Below are positions 7,190 through 15,376 of a stretch of DNA of 64,000 nt, one piece after another. Both the position numbers and the translations under genes were made by a program. The notes below the pieces were generated by a model. The model was given only the letters and a program-made list of their open reading frames with translations, did no database searches and was not told the origin of the DNA. Source of the stretch: Ktedonobacter sp. SOSP1-85 (GTDB lineage: Bacteria > Chloroflexota > Ktedonobacteria > Ktedonobacterales > Ktedonobacteraceae); assembly GCF_016587415.1 (NCBI RefSeq), contig NZ_BNJI01000001.1, positions 4,193,501 to 4,257,500 on the forward strand, in the 5' to 3' direction. How positions within the stretch are numbered: the stretch's first letter is position 1; each line of letters opens with the position of its first letter.

Positions 7190-10100
7190 TTAAGAGGTGG
7201 GGGTAAGTGTGGGTGTGGCTGCGGGAAAAATGGCCTTCATGCTGCGACAGTAAGTAATGAGGCGGCTGAAAAGAGGGAGTGGCTCAAGGGCCGGGACACA
7301 GCCAACCAGGATCAGTTTGCGTTGAGCGCGGGTCAGAGCCACATTTAAGCGATGTGGATTGGTCAGGAAGTCACGCCGTTGGCTGCCTGCCGGAGGCTCC
7401 TGGCTGGTTGCAAAGGACATGATGATAACCATGCGTTCGCCACCCTGAAAACGGTCAACGGTATCCACACTCAGGAGGGACGAGGTTGGGAGCGCCTCCC
7501 AACCGCTGGTAGGATCGCTGCTAAAGAGATGCCGCCGAATGGTGGCGACTTGCGCACGAAAAGGCGCGATAATACCAATATCTTTCGGTGTGATGCCACG
7601 CTTGAGGAGTTCCGCGACGATGTCGCGTACAACTCGCGCTTCGGCGTTACTCGTTTTGCTCTCGCTCACGCCCGGTCCCGTTTCATATGTGTTCGCTTCC
7701 GCCTGAAGAGGTGAGCTATCGAGGAAGGCCAGGGGGCGCCCCGGTTTGAGGACCTCAGCGATAGCCGTTGTCTCCTGGCGAGCCGATGAGAAGGAGGTAA
7801 AGTCTAGCTTTCGCTCGGCAATCGAGGGGTGCGCGAGAAGCAGGCGCTCATAAAAGACGGTGGAAGAGAAGTTTGAGATCCACTTATTCATACGATACTG
7901 CGTGCGTAGTGGCACACAGGCGCTGATGGCCACAGTCTGATTTTGCACATAGTCATCGTCGAAGCGCTTAAGGTGGCTGAAGAGGGAATCGCTTAAGCCC
8001 TGGGTCGCGGCCTCCGAGTTTAGGACGAGGGGGGGAAGCTGCTTTTCATCGCCTACCAGGATAAAGCGGTGCGCGAAACGCAAGGCCCCCAGGATGGCGG
8101 GTACTGTAAGCTGGCCTGCTTCATCGATAATGGCAACGTCAAAGTCCAGTCCGCTCTGCTTACGTGCAATATCCTCGCTGGTGAGCATGTGGGATGGCAT
8201 ATATTTATCAGAGGACCAGGTCGCAGTCGTTGAGGCAATCACTGGCATAGAGTGCAGCAGATCGTGTACCGCCTCTGGGTGCGGACTCTCATCCACCAGG
8301 CCTTTCAGCAGGTGGGGGCGTACCCCTTCGGCCACGCTACGCTCATGACCCAGGCGCAGGTAGGTGTCGAAGCCCTCGCGCTCAAGGCGCAGAAGAATAT
8401 TATCGACGGCCTGGTTGGTAAAGGCCGCCAGTAGGACGCGTTGCCCCTGTTGCGTCAGGCGCTTGACAATCTCGGCAATAACGCTGGTCTTCCCTGTTCC
8501 TGGGGGGCCATGGACGAGTAGGTAATCCTGCATCTGGAGGGCGCGCTCAACCGCTAGATTCTGCTCAGCGTTAAAGCCTGTCCTTGGGAGGACCTGTTGC
8601 TGTTTAAAGCGCGGGCGGACCTTCCCCGCGACCAGGTCACGCAGGTGAGGATCAACCTGGAGCCAGCGCATCAGGTTCTGCAACGTGCGTACATGCACCA
8701 GGTCATTATCATAGCGGTCGAGCAGGGCCGGGTGGTCAATCAGCTCGCGTGTCCAGACGGTTACTGCTTGCGAACTAATCTGGAGAATAGTGCCACTGAC
8801 GACCTCCCCACGAATGGGATCGCCGCTGCTCAAGAGAATCTCGTCGCCCTCGCGTAGTTCAGAGGTATTCTCGCAGCTAAAGCTCTGTTGCCAGCCATCA
8901 TTCGCAATGTTGGCAGGGCCAAGCGCTTGCAGACCCTGAATGGCTGTTCCCTGTTTAAGGCGCTCCTCTATCGGTGTATTCCAGAGCCTGGCCTGCTGTT
9001 CTTCGCCCGCGCGGCCCTCTAGTTGAAGCAGGTGATAGTAGTGAGCGAAGAAGGCCTTATCCTCCTGAGTGTTGAAATGCCAGGGACGCCTGTCCTGGGT
9101 ATCCGGCCCGCTTACCTCACCCTGTCCATTCTGAAAGGCCGCGTCGATGGTTGGAAGCTGCCAGTCGAGGAGGCTTGAGAGCTGATAGCACTGGCTCTGG
9201 AGCGAACAGCGATTGCAGCGTGAGGGGCCTGGAGGTGTGGTTGGAATGCCAGTTGCCAGGCTGAGCACCAGGGTGTTGCGCCGCTCATTGACGCGCTGGA
9301 TCTCGCGGATAGATGCGGGGATGCCAAAGGCCTGGGCGTGTTGTGGCGTACCGCTATAGAGGAGGGTCGCGAGGGCCTTCTTCATCTGAGAATCGCGGCG
9401 GACCATGAGCAGAGAGTGATAGCCATAGACCTGCCAACGATGCTCTTTGCGGGGAAGCTCGCCTTTGGCGCCCCCTGTTTTAAGTTCGAGCAGGCGTTGA
9501 CGACCCGCCTGCTGCCAGAAGAGGTCGAGGCGTCCACGTAGTCCAATTTCAGGCGCCAGCAGAAAGGTCTCGGCGCGCACCTGGTTGGGCGCGATATCAG
9601 TATCTGCCTGTGTCTCGTGAGTCTCCTGAAGCGCGGTCGGCATATCCCAGAGTGTATTGCGTTCATGTTCAAACCAACGCGCCAGGCTTTCCAGGTGTGG
9701 CTGAACCTCCTGACGCATCGCTTCAGGATTAATGCCCGCGAGGGCCATCTCAATATTATGGAGCTGTAACGCTTGCTCCAGGTGACGTTGCAGGCTTGCA
9801 TACGCCGTTTCTGGTGCCTGCTTTTCCTCTTCACCTGCCTTTCGTAGCAAGAATTTCCCGCGATCATGCTCCTTGAGAAGCTCCTTAAAGCAATGATGTA
9901 CAATGTTACCACGAATGGTCGCGGCGTTTGCTGGCGAAGGGATCAAGCGCTGCAAGAGGTGCTGGCGCTGGCAATATTCCGCCTGATTGAGGTCAGTGAT
10001 GTTAAGCAGGGTATCTGGCTCAAGCACGGCCAGGGTATAGGAGTTGCCGCGATAGCAGGAACGTGAGCGGTCACGAAAGGTAAGTTCGGTGGGCGCGAAC

Positions 10101-10393
10101 GGGAGATGATAGACATGCAGGCGCAAGGGACGCATTTTGACTACATCCCAGCGGGCACGAAGCTCACGCACCAGGCTGCGATAGTAGTGATCATTCAGGT
10201 GCAACTCAATGTGCGCGCTCCCGGTATCCAGCACGAAGACCGCGACCTGCTCGCCCGCCACCAGCCGTTCCTGAGTGGCGAGAATGCGCCCTTCGAGTTG
10301 CAGCCCCGTACAATCAGGACCTGGATCGAAGGCACAGAGGAAGCATTCGGGCGTGTGTGTATGGATCTCAGGTTGTTCAGTTCCCTGCGTCAT
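7190..10393 (-). CDS. Dna2-like fused PD-(D/E)XK nuclease and SF1B helicase
   Basis: 1067 aa. The N-terminal half is a Cas4/Dna2-type nuclease. One Cys (AEYCQRQ, about 139) and a later cluster CNRCSLQSQC (about 393-402) make a likely 4Fe-4S site; they flank RLDLFW and ELKTG (about 303), the PD-(D/E)XK active-site strands. The C-terminal half is an SF1B helicase with Walker A GPPGTGKTS (about 628), IIDEAGQ, GDEKQLPPL, QYRMN, VDRFQGGER and NVALTRAQRK. Known homologues process DNA ends and flaps in replication and repair. It stands alone, with no CRISPR or defence genes nearby, so a DNA repair role is inferred. The RBS (GGAG) is 13 nt before ATG 10393. Confidence 0.88.
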   Translation of the reverse strand: MTQGTEQPEIHTHTPECFLCAFDPGPDCTGLQLEGRILATQERLVAGEQVAVFVLDTGSAHIELHLNDHYYRSLVRELRARWDVVKMRPLRLHVYHLPFAPTELTFRDRSRSCYRGNSYTLAVLEPDTLLNITDLNQAEYCQRQHLLQRLIPSPANAATIRGNIVHHCFKELLKEHDRGKFLLRKAGEEEKQAPETAYASLQRHLEQALQLHNIEMALAGINPEAMRQEVQPHLESLARWFEHERNTLWDMPTALQETHETQADTDIAPNQVRAETFLLAPEIGLRGRLDLFWQQAGRQRLLELKTGGAKGELPRKEHRWQVYGYHSLLMVRRDSQMKKALATLLYSGTPQHAQAFGIPASIREIQRVNERRNTLVLSLATGIPTTPPGPSRCNRCSLQSQCYQLSSLLDWQLPTIDAAFQNGQGEVSGPDTQDRRPWHFNTQEDKAFFAHYYHLLQLEGRAGEEQQARLWNTPIEERLKQGTAIQGLQALGPANIANDGWQQSFSCENTSELREGDEILLSSGDPIRGEVVSGTILQISSQAVTVWTRELIDHPALLDRYDNDLVHVRTLQNLMRWLQVDPHLRDLVAGKVRPRFKQQQVLPRTGFNAEQNLAVERALQMQDYLLVHGPPGTGKTSVIAEIVKRLTQQGQRVLLAAFTNQAVDNILLRLEREGFDTYLRLGHERSVAEGVRPHLLKGLVDESPHPEAVHDLLHSMPVIASTTATWSSDKYMPSHMLTSEDIARKQSGLDFDVAIIDEAGQLTVPAILGALRFAHRFILVGDEKQLPPLVLNSEAATQGLSDSLFSHLKRFDDDYVQNQTVAISACVPLRTQYRMNKWISNFSSTVFYERLLLAHPSIAERKLDFTSFSSARQETTAIAEVLKPGRPLAFLDSSPLQAEANTYETGPGVSESKTSNAEARVVRDIVAELLKRGITPKDIGIIAPFRAQVATIRRHLFSSDPTSGWEALPTSSLLSVDTVDRFQGGERMVIIMSFATSQEPPAGSQRRDFLTNPHRLNVALTRAQRKLILVGCVPALEPLPLFSRLITYCRSMKAIFPAATPTLTPTS

Positions 10394-10562
10394 AGTTGCG
10401 AAAAAGTCTCCTGTATTTTGCTCTTGCTGGCAGTGTACGCCACGAACAAACTTTCGTCAATCTCTAGATCAAACAAGGATACATAGAGAATAAAGCCAGA
10501 ACGGTAGACGTGTTGTGGTTCTTTTATTACCATACACCGACCAATTGGAAAAGAGGAAACAG

Positions 10563-11753
10563 ATGGTTGCATCCCCGAAAAATCCCATCATTCGTACCGT
10601 CACGCTGGGGCTGGCGGACGCCCACCCACTGACGGCGAAGCATATACAACAGGCGAGCGCCCTGTTACGCGAGGTTGAGGCGCGGCTCACAGAGGCTGGC
10701 TACGAGCTACAGACACTGCGCCTCTCAACGCGTTCCTTGTGGGATGACCTGGTGTCCTGGTCCGCGATGGAGATCCAGCAGTATATCCAGGAGTTGCAGG
10801 GAATATTGGACGAGCAAAACCTGGCCTATTGTTCGCTGGGAACGGCCCAGGTGACGCGCCCGGACTTTCCCCTGGCGCGGCTGGATATATTGGCAGATAT
10901 TTTATTGCCAGCCCCAGCCTTGAGCGCCACGATCCAATTGGCGACGCTCCAGCATGGCTTGCGCGCGCAGGCTGCTCTGCCCACAGCCCACATTATTAAG
11001 CGCCTGGCGAGCGAAAGTGAAGAGGGTTTTGGCAACTTCCGTTTCGCTATGCTGGCCTGTGTTGAGCCCGGCAGCCCCTTCTTTCCTGCGGCCTATCACG
11101 AGGGGACCAGTAGCCTGAGTGTTGGCTTGCAGGGGGTAAGTATTGTGACGGAGGCACTGCAACAGTTACGTTCCCAGCAGGCAGGCCCGCTCGATCTGAC
11201 TCTCGTAAGCGAGACTCTCAAGGCTGCCTTGCAGGCACAGGCGCGCCCGGTGGTGGAAGCAGTCAGCCATCTGGCGGAAGCGTATGGCGTGCGCTTTGGC
11301 GGTATAGATCTCTCGCCCGCGCCTATGGGCGAGGAGAGTATCGCGGCGGCCATGGAACTCTGTGGCTATGGCCCCCTGGGATCGCCGGGAACGCTCGCGG
11401 TCGCCGCGGCACTGACCGCTGCCCTGAAGGGGACGGATCTGCCAACTTGTGGCTATAACGGTCTGATGCTTCCTGTCCTGGAGGATCGCCTGTTAGGGCA
11501 GCGCTGGGCCGAGCGGCGAGTCAACGCCCATCAACTCCTGTTGTATTCCACCGTGTGTGGGACAGGACTGGACACGGTTCCCTTGCCAGGAGACTGCTCC
11601 GTCGAAGAGATTGCCGCGCTGCTCCTGGATGTAGCGACGCTTGCTCTGCGACTGCGCAAACCGCTCTCGGCGCGCCTCTTCCCGGTTCCTGGAAGACAGG
11701 CTGGTGAGAGCACAACGTTTAGCTCGCCGTATCTGACAAATACGCTTGTATAG
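10563..11753 (+). CDS. DUF711 (UPF0210-like) family protein
   Basis: 396 aa from ATG 10563 after GAGGAAACAG; an upstream in-frame ATG lacks an RBS. Characteristic blocks include FFPAAYHEG, GIDLSPAPMGEESIA and YNGLMLPVLEDRLLGQRWAE. The family is widespread but has no firmly established reaction; structures place some members near glycyl-radical or NAD-related folds, so I do not assign an activity. It is 12 nt upstream of a pyrophosphatase-like gene and likely shares a transcript with it. Confidence 0.85.
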   Translation: MVASPKNPIIRTVTLGLADAHPLTAKHIQQASALLREVEARLTEAGYELQTLRLSTRSLWDDLVSWSAMEIQQYIQELQGILDEQNLAYCSLGTAQVTRPDFPLARLDILADILLPAPALSATIQLATLQHGLRAQAALPTAHIIKRLASESEEGFGNFRFAMLACVEPGSPFFPAAYHEGTSSLSVGLQGVSIVTEALQQLRSQQAGPLDLTLVSETLKAALQAQARPVVEAVSHLAEAYGVRFGGIDLSPAPMGEESIAAAMELCGYGPLGSPGTLAVAAALTAALKGTDLPTCGYNGLMLPVLEDRLLGQRWAERRVNAHQLLLYSTVCGTGLDTVPLPGDCSVEEIAALLLDVATLALRLRKPLSARLFPVPGRQAGESTTFSSPYLTNTLV

Positions 11754-11765
11754 AGAAAGGATGCT

Positions 11766-12116
11766 ATGTTGACGCAGCAGGAAGGATTCTGGCAGGCGCT
11801 GGATGACCTGGTCGCAAACAGTGAAATTGTGATAGATCGCCCCAGGGGATCGAGACATCCACGCTATGAGGAGATGATTTACCCCTATGACTATGGCTAT
11901 CTACAAGGGACACGTGCCGCTGATGGCGACGGAATTGATGTCTGGGTGGGGACGCAGCAAGCGCGGCAGGTGACTGGGCTCATCGTATGCGTGGACGCCT
12001 TAAAGCGCGACAGTGAGATAAAAATCTTGCTTGGGTGCACCCGTGAAGAGATGGAACAAATCCTCGCTCAACACAACAGCAGTCTCCAAGTGGGAATGTT
12101 GATTGAACGTGGTTAG
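11766..12116 (+). CDS. Short inorganic pyrophosphatase-like protein
   Basis: 116 aa, RBS AAAGGA before ATG 11766. It carries the type I pyrophosphatase features IDRPRGSRHP, YPYDYGYL and the metal-binding DGDGIDVWVG. It is much shorter than standard type I enzymes (about 170-220 aa): the N-terminal strands and most of the C-terminal half after the DGD motif are missing, and no second acidic cluster is evident. It may therefore be a compact family variant. Pyrophosphate hydrolysis is plausible but unproven. Confidence 0.75.
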   Translation: MLTQQEGFWQALDDLVANSEIVIDRPRGSRHPRYEEMIYPYDYGYLQGTRAADGDGIDVWVGTQQARQVTGLIVCVDALKRDSEIKILLGCTREEMEQILAQHNSSLQVGMLIERG

Positions 12117-12137
12117 AGGTGCTTGCAGGGGGAAGAG

Positions 12138-12166
12138 GGACGACGCGTGCTTCAGCAGCGTCGTCC
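12138..12166 (+). terminator. Hairpin after the pyrophosphatase-like gene
   Basis: GGACGACGC / GCGTCGTCC arms (9 bp) with an 11-nt loop, 22 bp after the stop at 12116 and just before the convergent GAF gene stop; followed by TATTTAT. Confidence 0.65.
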
Positions 12167-12179
12167 TATTTATGCTGCT

Positions 12180-12836
12180 TTATGACTCGCGAAACTGAAT
12201 AACCGTTTGTGTCCTGATGGTGCTTACCTCGGTTGGCTGTTCGTCGATATACTCCTGTCCCCAGAGTGCACCCATGATACCATCAAAGGATGTGCGTACA
12301 TTCTCGTAGAGACGAGCGTTCTCGATTGAGAGCGCGGCCAGGCTTGCAAGAACCGTTAAAAACTGGATATCATCTTCATCAAAGACAGTTTGCTGCTTGG
12401 TATAGACACGGATGACCCCAACGGCTTCTCCCCGTACTTCCAGTGGTACACACAGGACCGAGACCAGGCCTTCTTGCCTGGCTGCATCCTGATACTGAAA
12501 GCGTGTATCACTGCGCACATCGGGTACATAGACTGGGGTGCCACGCATGGCATCGCTGTCAATTGCGCTCTGGGTGAGACTTACTGGACCCTTCGCGAGA
12601 TAGTTGCCGCTGAGTCCATGAACGCAGCTTAGGTGAAGCAGGCCGCTTTTGCGGTCAAGCAGACGTAAAGCACAGGCATCTACCTGCATCGCCTCAGTGG
12701 TACTGGTAACGATGCTCTGGAGCACCTGGTCCAGTTCGAGACTGGAGGTAAATGTCAGCGCGGCCTGATGGAGAGCTGTATAGTAATCTCTATGTGAACG
12801 TCGTGGCAACTGATGAGCGTTATCGTCTGTTGTCAT
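12180..12836 (-). CDS. GAF-domain sensory protein
   Basis: 218 aa, RBS CAGGAGAG before ATG 12836. A single GAF domain spans about residues 20-180: LDQVLQSIVTSTTEAMQVDACALRLLD, then SVLCVPLEVRGEAVGVIRVY and FDEDDIQFLTVLASLAALSIENARLYE. There is no kinase, cyclase or DNA-binding domain, so it presumably senses a small molecule or redox state and acts on a partner. A dispersed repeat and a stress-protein gene lie upstream. Ligand unknown. Confidence 0.88.
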   Translation of the reverse strand: MTTDDNAHQLPRRSHRDYYTALHQAALTFTSSLELDQVLQSIVTSTTEAMQVDACALRLLDRKSGLLHLSCVHGLSGNYLAKGPVSLTQSAIDSDAMRGTPVYVPDVRSDTRFQYQDAARQEGLVSVLCVPLEVRGEAVGVIRVYTKQQTVFDEDDIQFLTVLASLAALSIENARLYENVRTSFDGIMGALWGQEYIDEQPTEVSTIRTQTVIQFRES

Positions 12837-12867
12837 GGGTTATCTTCTCTCCTGGTGACTTTCTGAC

Positions 12868-12967
12868 TTCTTATGCGAAAACCAATCTCCATTCGGGGCG
12901 CGGCGCCACTGCCATGGCTAGCGCTCCCCCCATTCGGGGACAAGCGCGCTCAGGTTTTCGGATAGGT
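12868..12967 (-). repeat. Dispersed modular repeat, copy R2 (inverted)
   Basis: Read on the minus strand: TATCCGAAAACCTGAGCGCG, a GTCCCCGAATGGGGG module, GCGCTAGC...CAGTGGCG, a second partial CCCCGAATGG module, then TTGGTTTTCGCATAAG. It is inverted relative to copy R3 200 bp away. Confidence 0.75.
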
Positions 12968-12973
12968 GGTAAC

Positions 12974-13022
12974 TAAGCATGGACTACAGCCTGTATGTTA
13001 GACACGAGTATCCCATGCTTAT
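12974..13022. repeat. Inverted repeat upstream of the GAF gene
   Basis: TAAGCATGG and CCATGCTTA arms (9 bp) separated by about 30 nt, between R2 and the USP terminator. No clear function; possible operator or remnant hairpin. Besides R2, R3 and the USP terminator, nothing else is seen in 12837-13257. Confidence 0.4.
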
Positions 13023-13120
13023 TGTAACATAGAAAGTCATTCAGGAAGACAATACATTTCCAGACCACAAGCAAGAGCTGTGGCTTACCGCTCATGTTTT
13101 CCCTCAAAAGCACAAAAGGG

Positions 13121-13140
13121 GAGAGCCGTGAGGCTCTCTC
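13121..13140 (-). terminator. Terminator of the universal stress protein gene
   Basis: GAGAGCC / GGCTCTC stem with a 4-nt loop, followed on the minus strand by CCCTTTTGTGCTTTT; located downstream of R3 in the direction of transcription. Confidence 0.65.
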
Positions 13141-13152
13141 GCTTTGGCTTAC

Positions 13153-13261
13153 TTCTTCTCCGAAAACCCTGAGCGCGCTTGTCCCCGAATGGGGGAAGCG
13201 CTAGACACGGCAGTGGCGCTGCGCCCCCGAATGGGGGTTGGGTTTCGGAATAAGATCTTAG
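13153..13261 (+). repeat. Dispersed modular repeat, copy R3 (long form, two modules)
   Basis: Longest copy: TTCTTCTCCGAAAACCCTGA, module GTCCCCGAATGGGGG, AAGCGCTAGACACGGCAGTG, second module CCCCCGAATGGGGG, then TTGGGTTTCGGAATAAGATC. Its last bases (CTTAG) contain the minus-strand stop codon of the adjacent USP gene. Confidence 0.8.
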
Positions 13262-13794
13262 TGTACTCCTACTGTCTGTTGTTGGGTCTGCTGGGCCTGC
13301 GATTGATTGGCAGGATCCTGCACCAGCCAGACGCGGCAAGGGGCATTGGAGAGCACGTAGGGAACTGTCTTACCAAGATCGTATTGAGCCTTCTGACAGT
13401 TGCGAACTAATCCTATCAAAATGAGCGCGCAATTGTGGTCTCTAGCTTCATCGACGATGGCGGGACCCGCGTCACGGGCCTGTACTACCTCTGCAACAGC
13501 CAGGCAGCCGACCTTTTCTGCAATACTTAAGGCACCAGTAAGCAGGCGATCAGCACGCTCAGACTCTTCTGTTAGCACGGCTTTGAGGGGAAGAGCACGT
13601 GGAACTTCAATGACATGTACAAGATGGACCTTACGTTTGGCTCCTTTTGCCATCTGGCAACCCAGGTATACCAGGTTTGAGTCCAGTTTGTCACCGCAGA
13701 GCACAACAGCAACGTCGCCTGTGGCGCTTTCACCCAGGGCTGACTTGCTCATCGCTGTCTCTTCTTTGGCTTTGGAGCCCCATAAGTGAACCAT
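13258..13794 (-). CDS. Universal stress protein (UspA-like)
   Basis: 178 aa, RBS AGGAGGAG before ATG 13794. After a short N-terminal extension, a Usp fold begins VAVVLCGDKLDSNLVYLG, with VHLVHVIEVPRALPLK, VVQARDAGPAIVDEA, ALILIGLVRN and VPYVLSNAPCRVWLV. The ATP-type GxxG(9)G(S/T) motif is not intact, so it is probably the non-nucleotide-binding type. The Gln-rich tail ends at a stop codon supplied by the dispersed repeat R3. Stress-related function is inferred from the family. Confidence 0.82.
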   Translation of the reverse strand: MVHLWGSKAKEETAMSKSALGESATGDVAVVLCGDKLDSNLVYLGCQMAKGAKRKVHLVHVIEVPRALPLKAVLTEESERADRLLTGALSIAEKVGCLAVAEVVQARDAGPAIVDEARDHNCALILIGLVRNCQKAQYDLGKTVPYVLSNAPCRVWLVQDPANQSQAQQTQQQTVGVH

Positions 13795-13937
13795 AATAGA
13801 TCTCCTCCTGATGGAGCATGATAAACAGCATCATAAATTCCTGACCGAACATTCGTTACAGTACCCAATTTTGCGTACGAATGGCAGCCTGGTTTTCCAT
13901 CCTACAGGATTGTAGTACCAGAATACGGGTTCGTCAA

Positions 13938-13965
13938 TGACACTAAACGGCATGAGTGTCATGCC
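13938..13965. promoter_or_regulatory. Overlapping inverted repeats upstream of the USP gene
   Basis: TGACACT...AGTGTCA (7-bp arms, 10-nt spacer) overlaps GGCATGA-GTG-TCATGCC (7-bp arms, 3-nt loop); the two cannot form at once. They lie 145 bp upstream of the USP start, in the 347-bp gap between USP and clpS, which otherwise shows nothing recognisable. Possible operator; no regulator assigned. Confidence 0.4.
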
Positions 13966-14110
13966 CAATACTCTGAGTCGGGTTAGCCGAACGATTCAAC
14001 TCCTTTACTAGTAATACGTACGCACGCTATAAGATGTTTTGCTGTTTTCGCGGTTGAAATAGATATAGTTTGATGTACGCTGATAGAGTAACGTCTATCT
14101 CACACAAGAA

Positions 14111-14132
14111 AAGGCGGTCGCTTGACCGCCTT
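14111..14132 (-). terminator. Terminator of clpS
   Basis: AAGGCGGTC / GACCGCCTT perfect 9-bp stem with a 4-nt loop, 10 bp beyond the clpS stop; on the minus strand it is followed by TTCTTGTGTG. Confidence 0.75.
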
Positions 14133-14141
14133 ACTATAGTA

Positions 14142-14465
14142 CTATTCTGGCTCGATTGTCACGGTTAATGCATAGCCAAGCAAGCGTTCCTGGTAGTGTT
14201 CCGCTAGCTCGTGAGGGCACACAATAACGATAGCGTTCCCGTTCAGGTGAGCGGTAAGCATAATGTGAGTTGCTTCCTGCATCGTCAAGGTGTTGACCGT
14301 TTCAAGCAACGCGGCAACGACATGCAGCATGTCATTGTAGTCGTCGTTGAAAAGAATGACTTTATAGAGAGGAAGCAAGCTGCTACGTTGACGTACAACC
14401 TCTTCGGGCCGTATTTCTAGCCGTGAAGGCTGGCATTGCCTCTGTGCCATTGCGCTATTATTCAC
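14142..14465 (-). CDS. clpS: ATP-dependent Clp protease adaptor ClpS
   Basis: 107 aa if the GTG at 14465 is used; an internal ATG at 14453 is an alternative, and AGGAG is badly spaced for both. The ClpS core is clear: LYKVILFNDDYNDMLHVVAAL (NDDY site that binds N-degron residues), then AHLNGNAIVIVCPHELAEHY, the segment that contacts ClpA/ClpC. It would deliver N-end-rule substrates to a Clp ATPase. The clp ATPase and protease genes are not in the window. Family assignment is firm; the start is uncertain by four codons. Confidence 0.9.
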   Translation of the reverse strand: MNNSAMAQRQCQPSRLEIRPEEVVRQRSSLLPLYKVILFNDDYNDMLHVVAALLETVNTLTMQEATHIMLTAHLNGNAIVIVCPHELAEHYQERLLGYALTVTIEPE

Positions 14466-14570
14466 TCCTGAGTGAGTACTTCAGTTACTCTGAATATGTG
14501 CGCCGTTGAGTTCTATTGTAACCAAGACTTACGCATTTTTCTAGTGCCCTGCCGACTAATTTCGGATTTG

Positions 14571-14634
14571 CAGAGAAAGAAATGCGGGGTGATGTGCGCC
14601 GCACAGCACACATCACCCCGCATTTCTTTCTCTG
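14571..14634 (-). terminator. Perfect 26-bp-arm hairpin
   Basis: CAGAGAAAGAAATGCGGGGT... arms are exactly complementary over 26 bp with a 12-nt loop. It starts 5 bp after the stop of the two-TM protein gene (minus strand), so it probably terminates it. Confidence 0.65.
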
Positions 14635-14638
14635 CCTG

Positions 14639-15229
14639 TTAGCGGCGACCGACGCTACGATCGATCTTGCCTCCACTGTTGAGGAGGATGGCTCGTGCGC
14701 GCGACTTGCGGCTGATATTCTCGCTATCGGGCAGACGCAGGGCCACTACATTAAGCGCGCCTTTACTGCTACGCACGGGTTGCTCTTTGCTCGCGGTCTG
14801 TTTGGTGACATCCTGGCCAATAGCACCGCGTACCCTACGCCGGGTAAAGGTACCAGTGCTGGCTCCCAGGATAATACCGATTAACGCTCCTACAATAAGC
14901 GTGGCGGGCTCTGGCAGAATACGGGGGAGTGCAAAGCTCGCTACGAGTGCAAGCACACCCAGAATCACGCCAAAGATCACCGCGAAGAGGATAATGTAGA
15001 TTGGTTTGGGGCCGGTCTTCTGCGTACGCAGAAAATAGTCGCTGCGGGCCTGGTTGGGTCCATGCTCACGGAATTGCCCCTGCCCTACCATTCCTTCTTC
15101 AAGCTGAAAGACCTCGTCAAGGCTAAAGCCCTCCTTGCGCAATTTTGCGCTCGCGGCATCTGCTTTCTCCTCATCGGTAAAGACTGCTAGCAGGTCATAG
15201 CTGCCAGGTTGCTGTTGCTGTTGTTGCAT
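14639..15229 (-). CDS. Two-TM protein with N-terminal general-stress-like domain
   Basis: 196 aa from ATG 15229 (GGGAG upstream; a start at 15259 is less likely). A Gln run (MQQQQQQ) leads into YDLLAVFTDEEKADAASAKLRKEGF, which resembles the small alpha/beta domain found in YflT/heat-induced stress proteins. Two adjacent TM helices follow (about residues 84-104 and 110-130; IYIILFAVIFGVILGVLALV and TLIVGALIGIILGASTGTF, glycine-rich), then a basic Ser/Arg-rich tail. Likely a small inner-membrane protein; function unknown. Confidence 0.7.
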   Translation of the reverse strand: MQQQQQQPGSYDLLAVFTDEEKADAASAKLRKEGFSLDEVFQLEEGMVGQGQFREHGPNQARSDYFLRTQKTGPKPIYIILFAVIFGVILGVLALVASFALPRILPEPATLIVGALIGIILGASTGTFTRRRVRGAIGQDVTKQTASKEQPVRSSKGALNVVALRLPDSENISRKSRARAILLNSGGKIDRSVGRR

Positions 15230-15376
15230 ACGTCTCGTATTCTCCCTGGATCTCTCCATGTGCCTGGTGCTGGCACGTCAAGCGCTAGTGTATCTGGTTA
15301 GTGTCTTTGGTTGCTGTGCATCCACTATCAAATAGTATAATATTCCAGGAGTGCCGCCAAGAGAGGGCTGGGCAAC

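Noticed and set aside
7190..10393. Cas4-like CRISPR adaptation protein
   Set aside because: It is fused to a full SF1B helicase and no cas1, cas2 or array is present; Dna2-like fits better.
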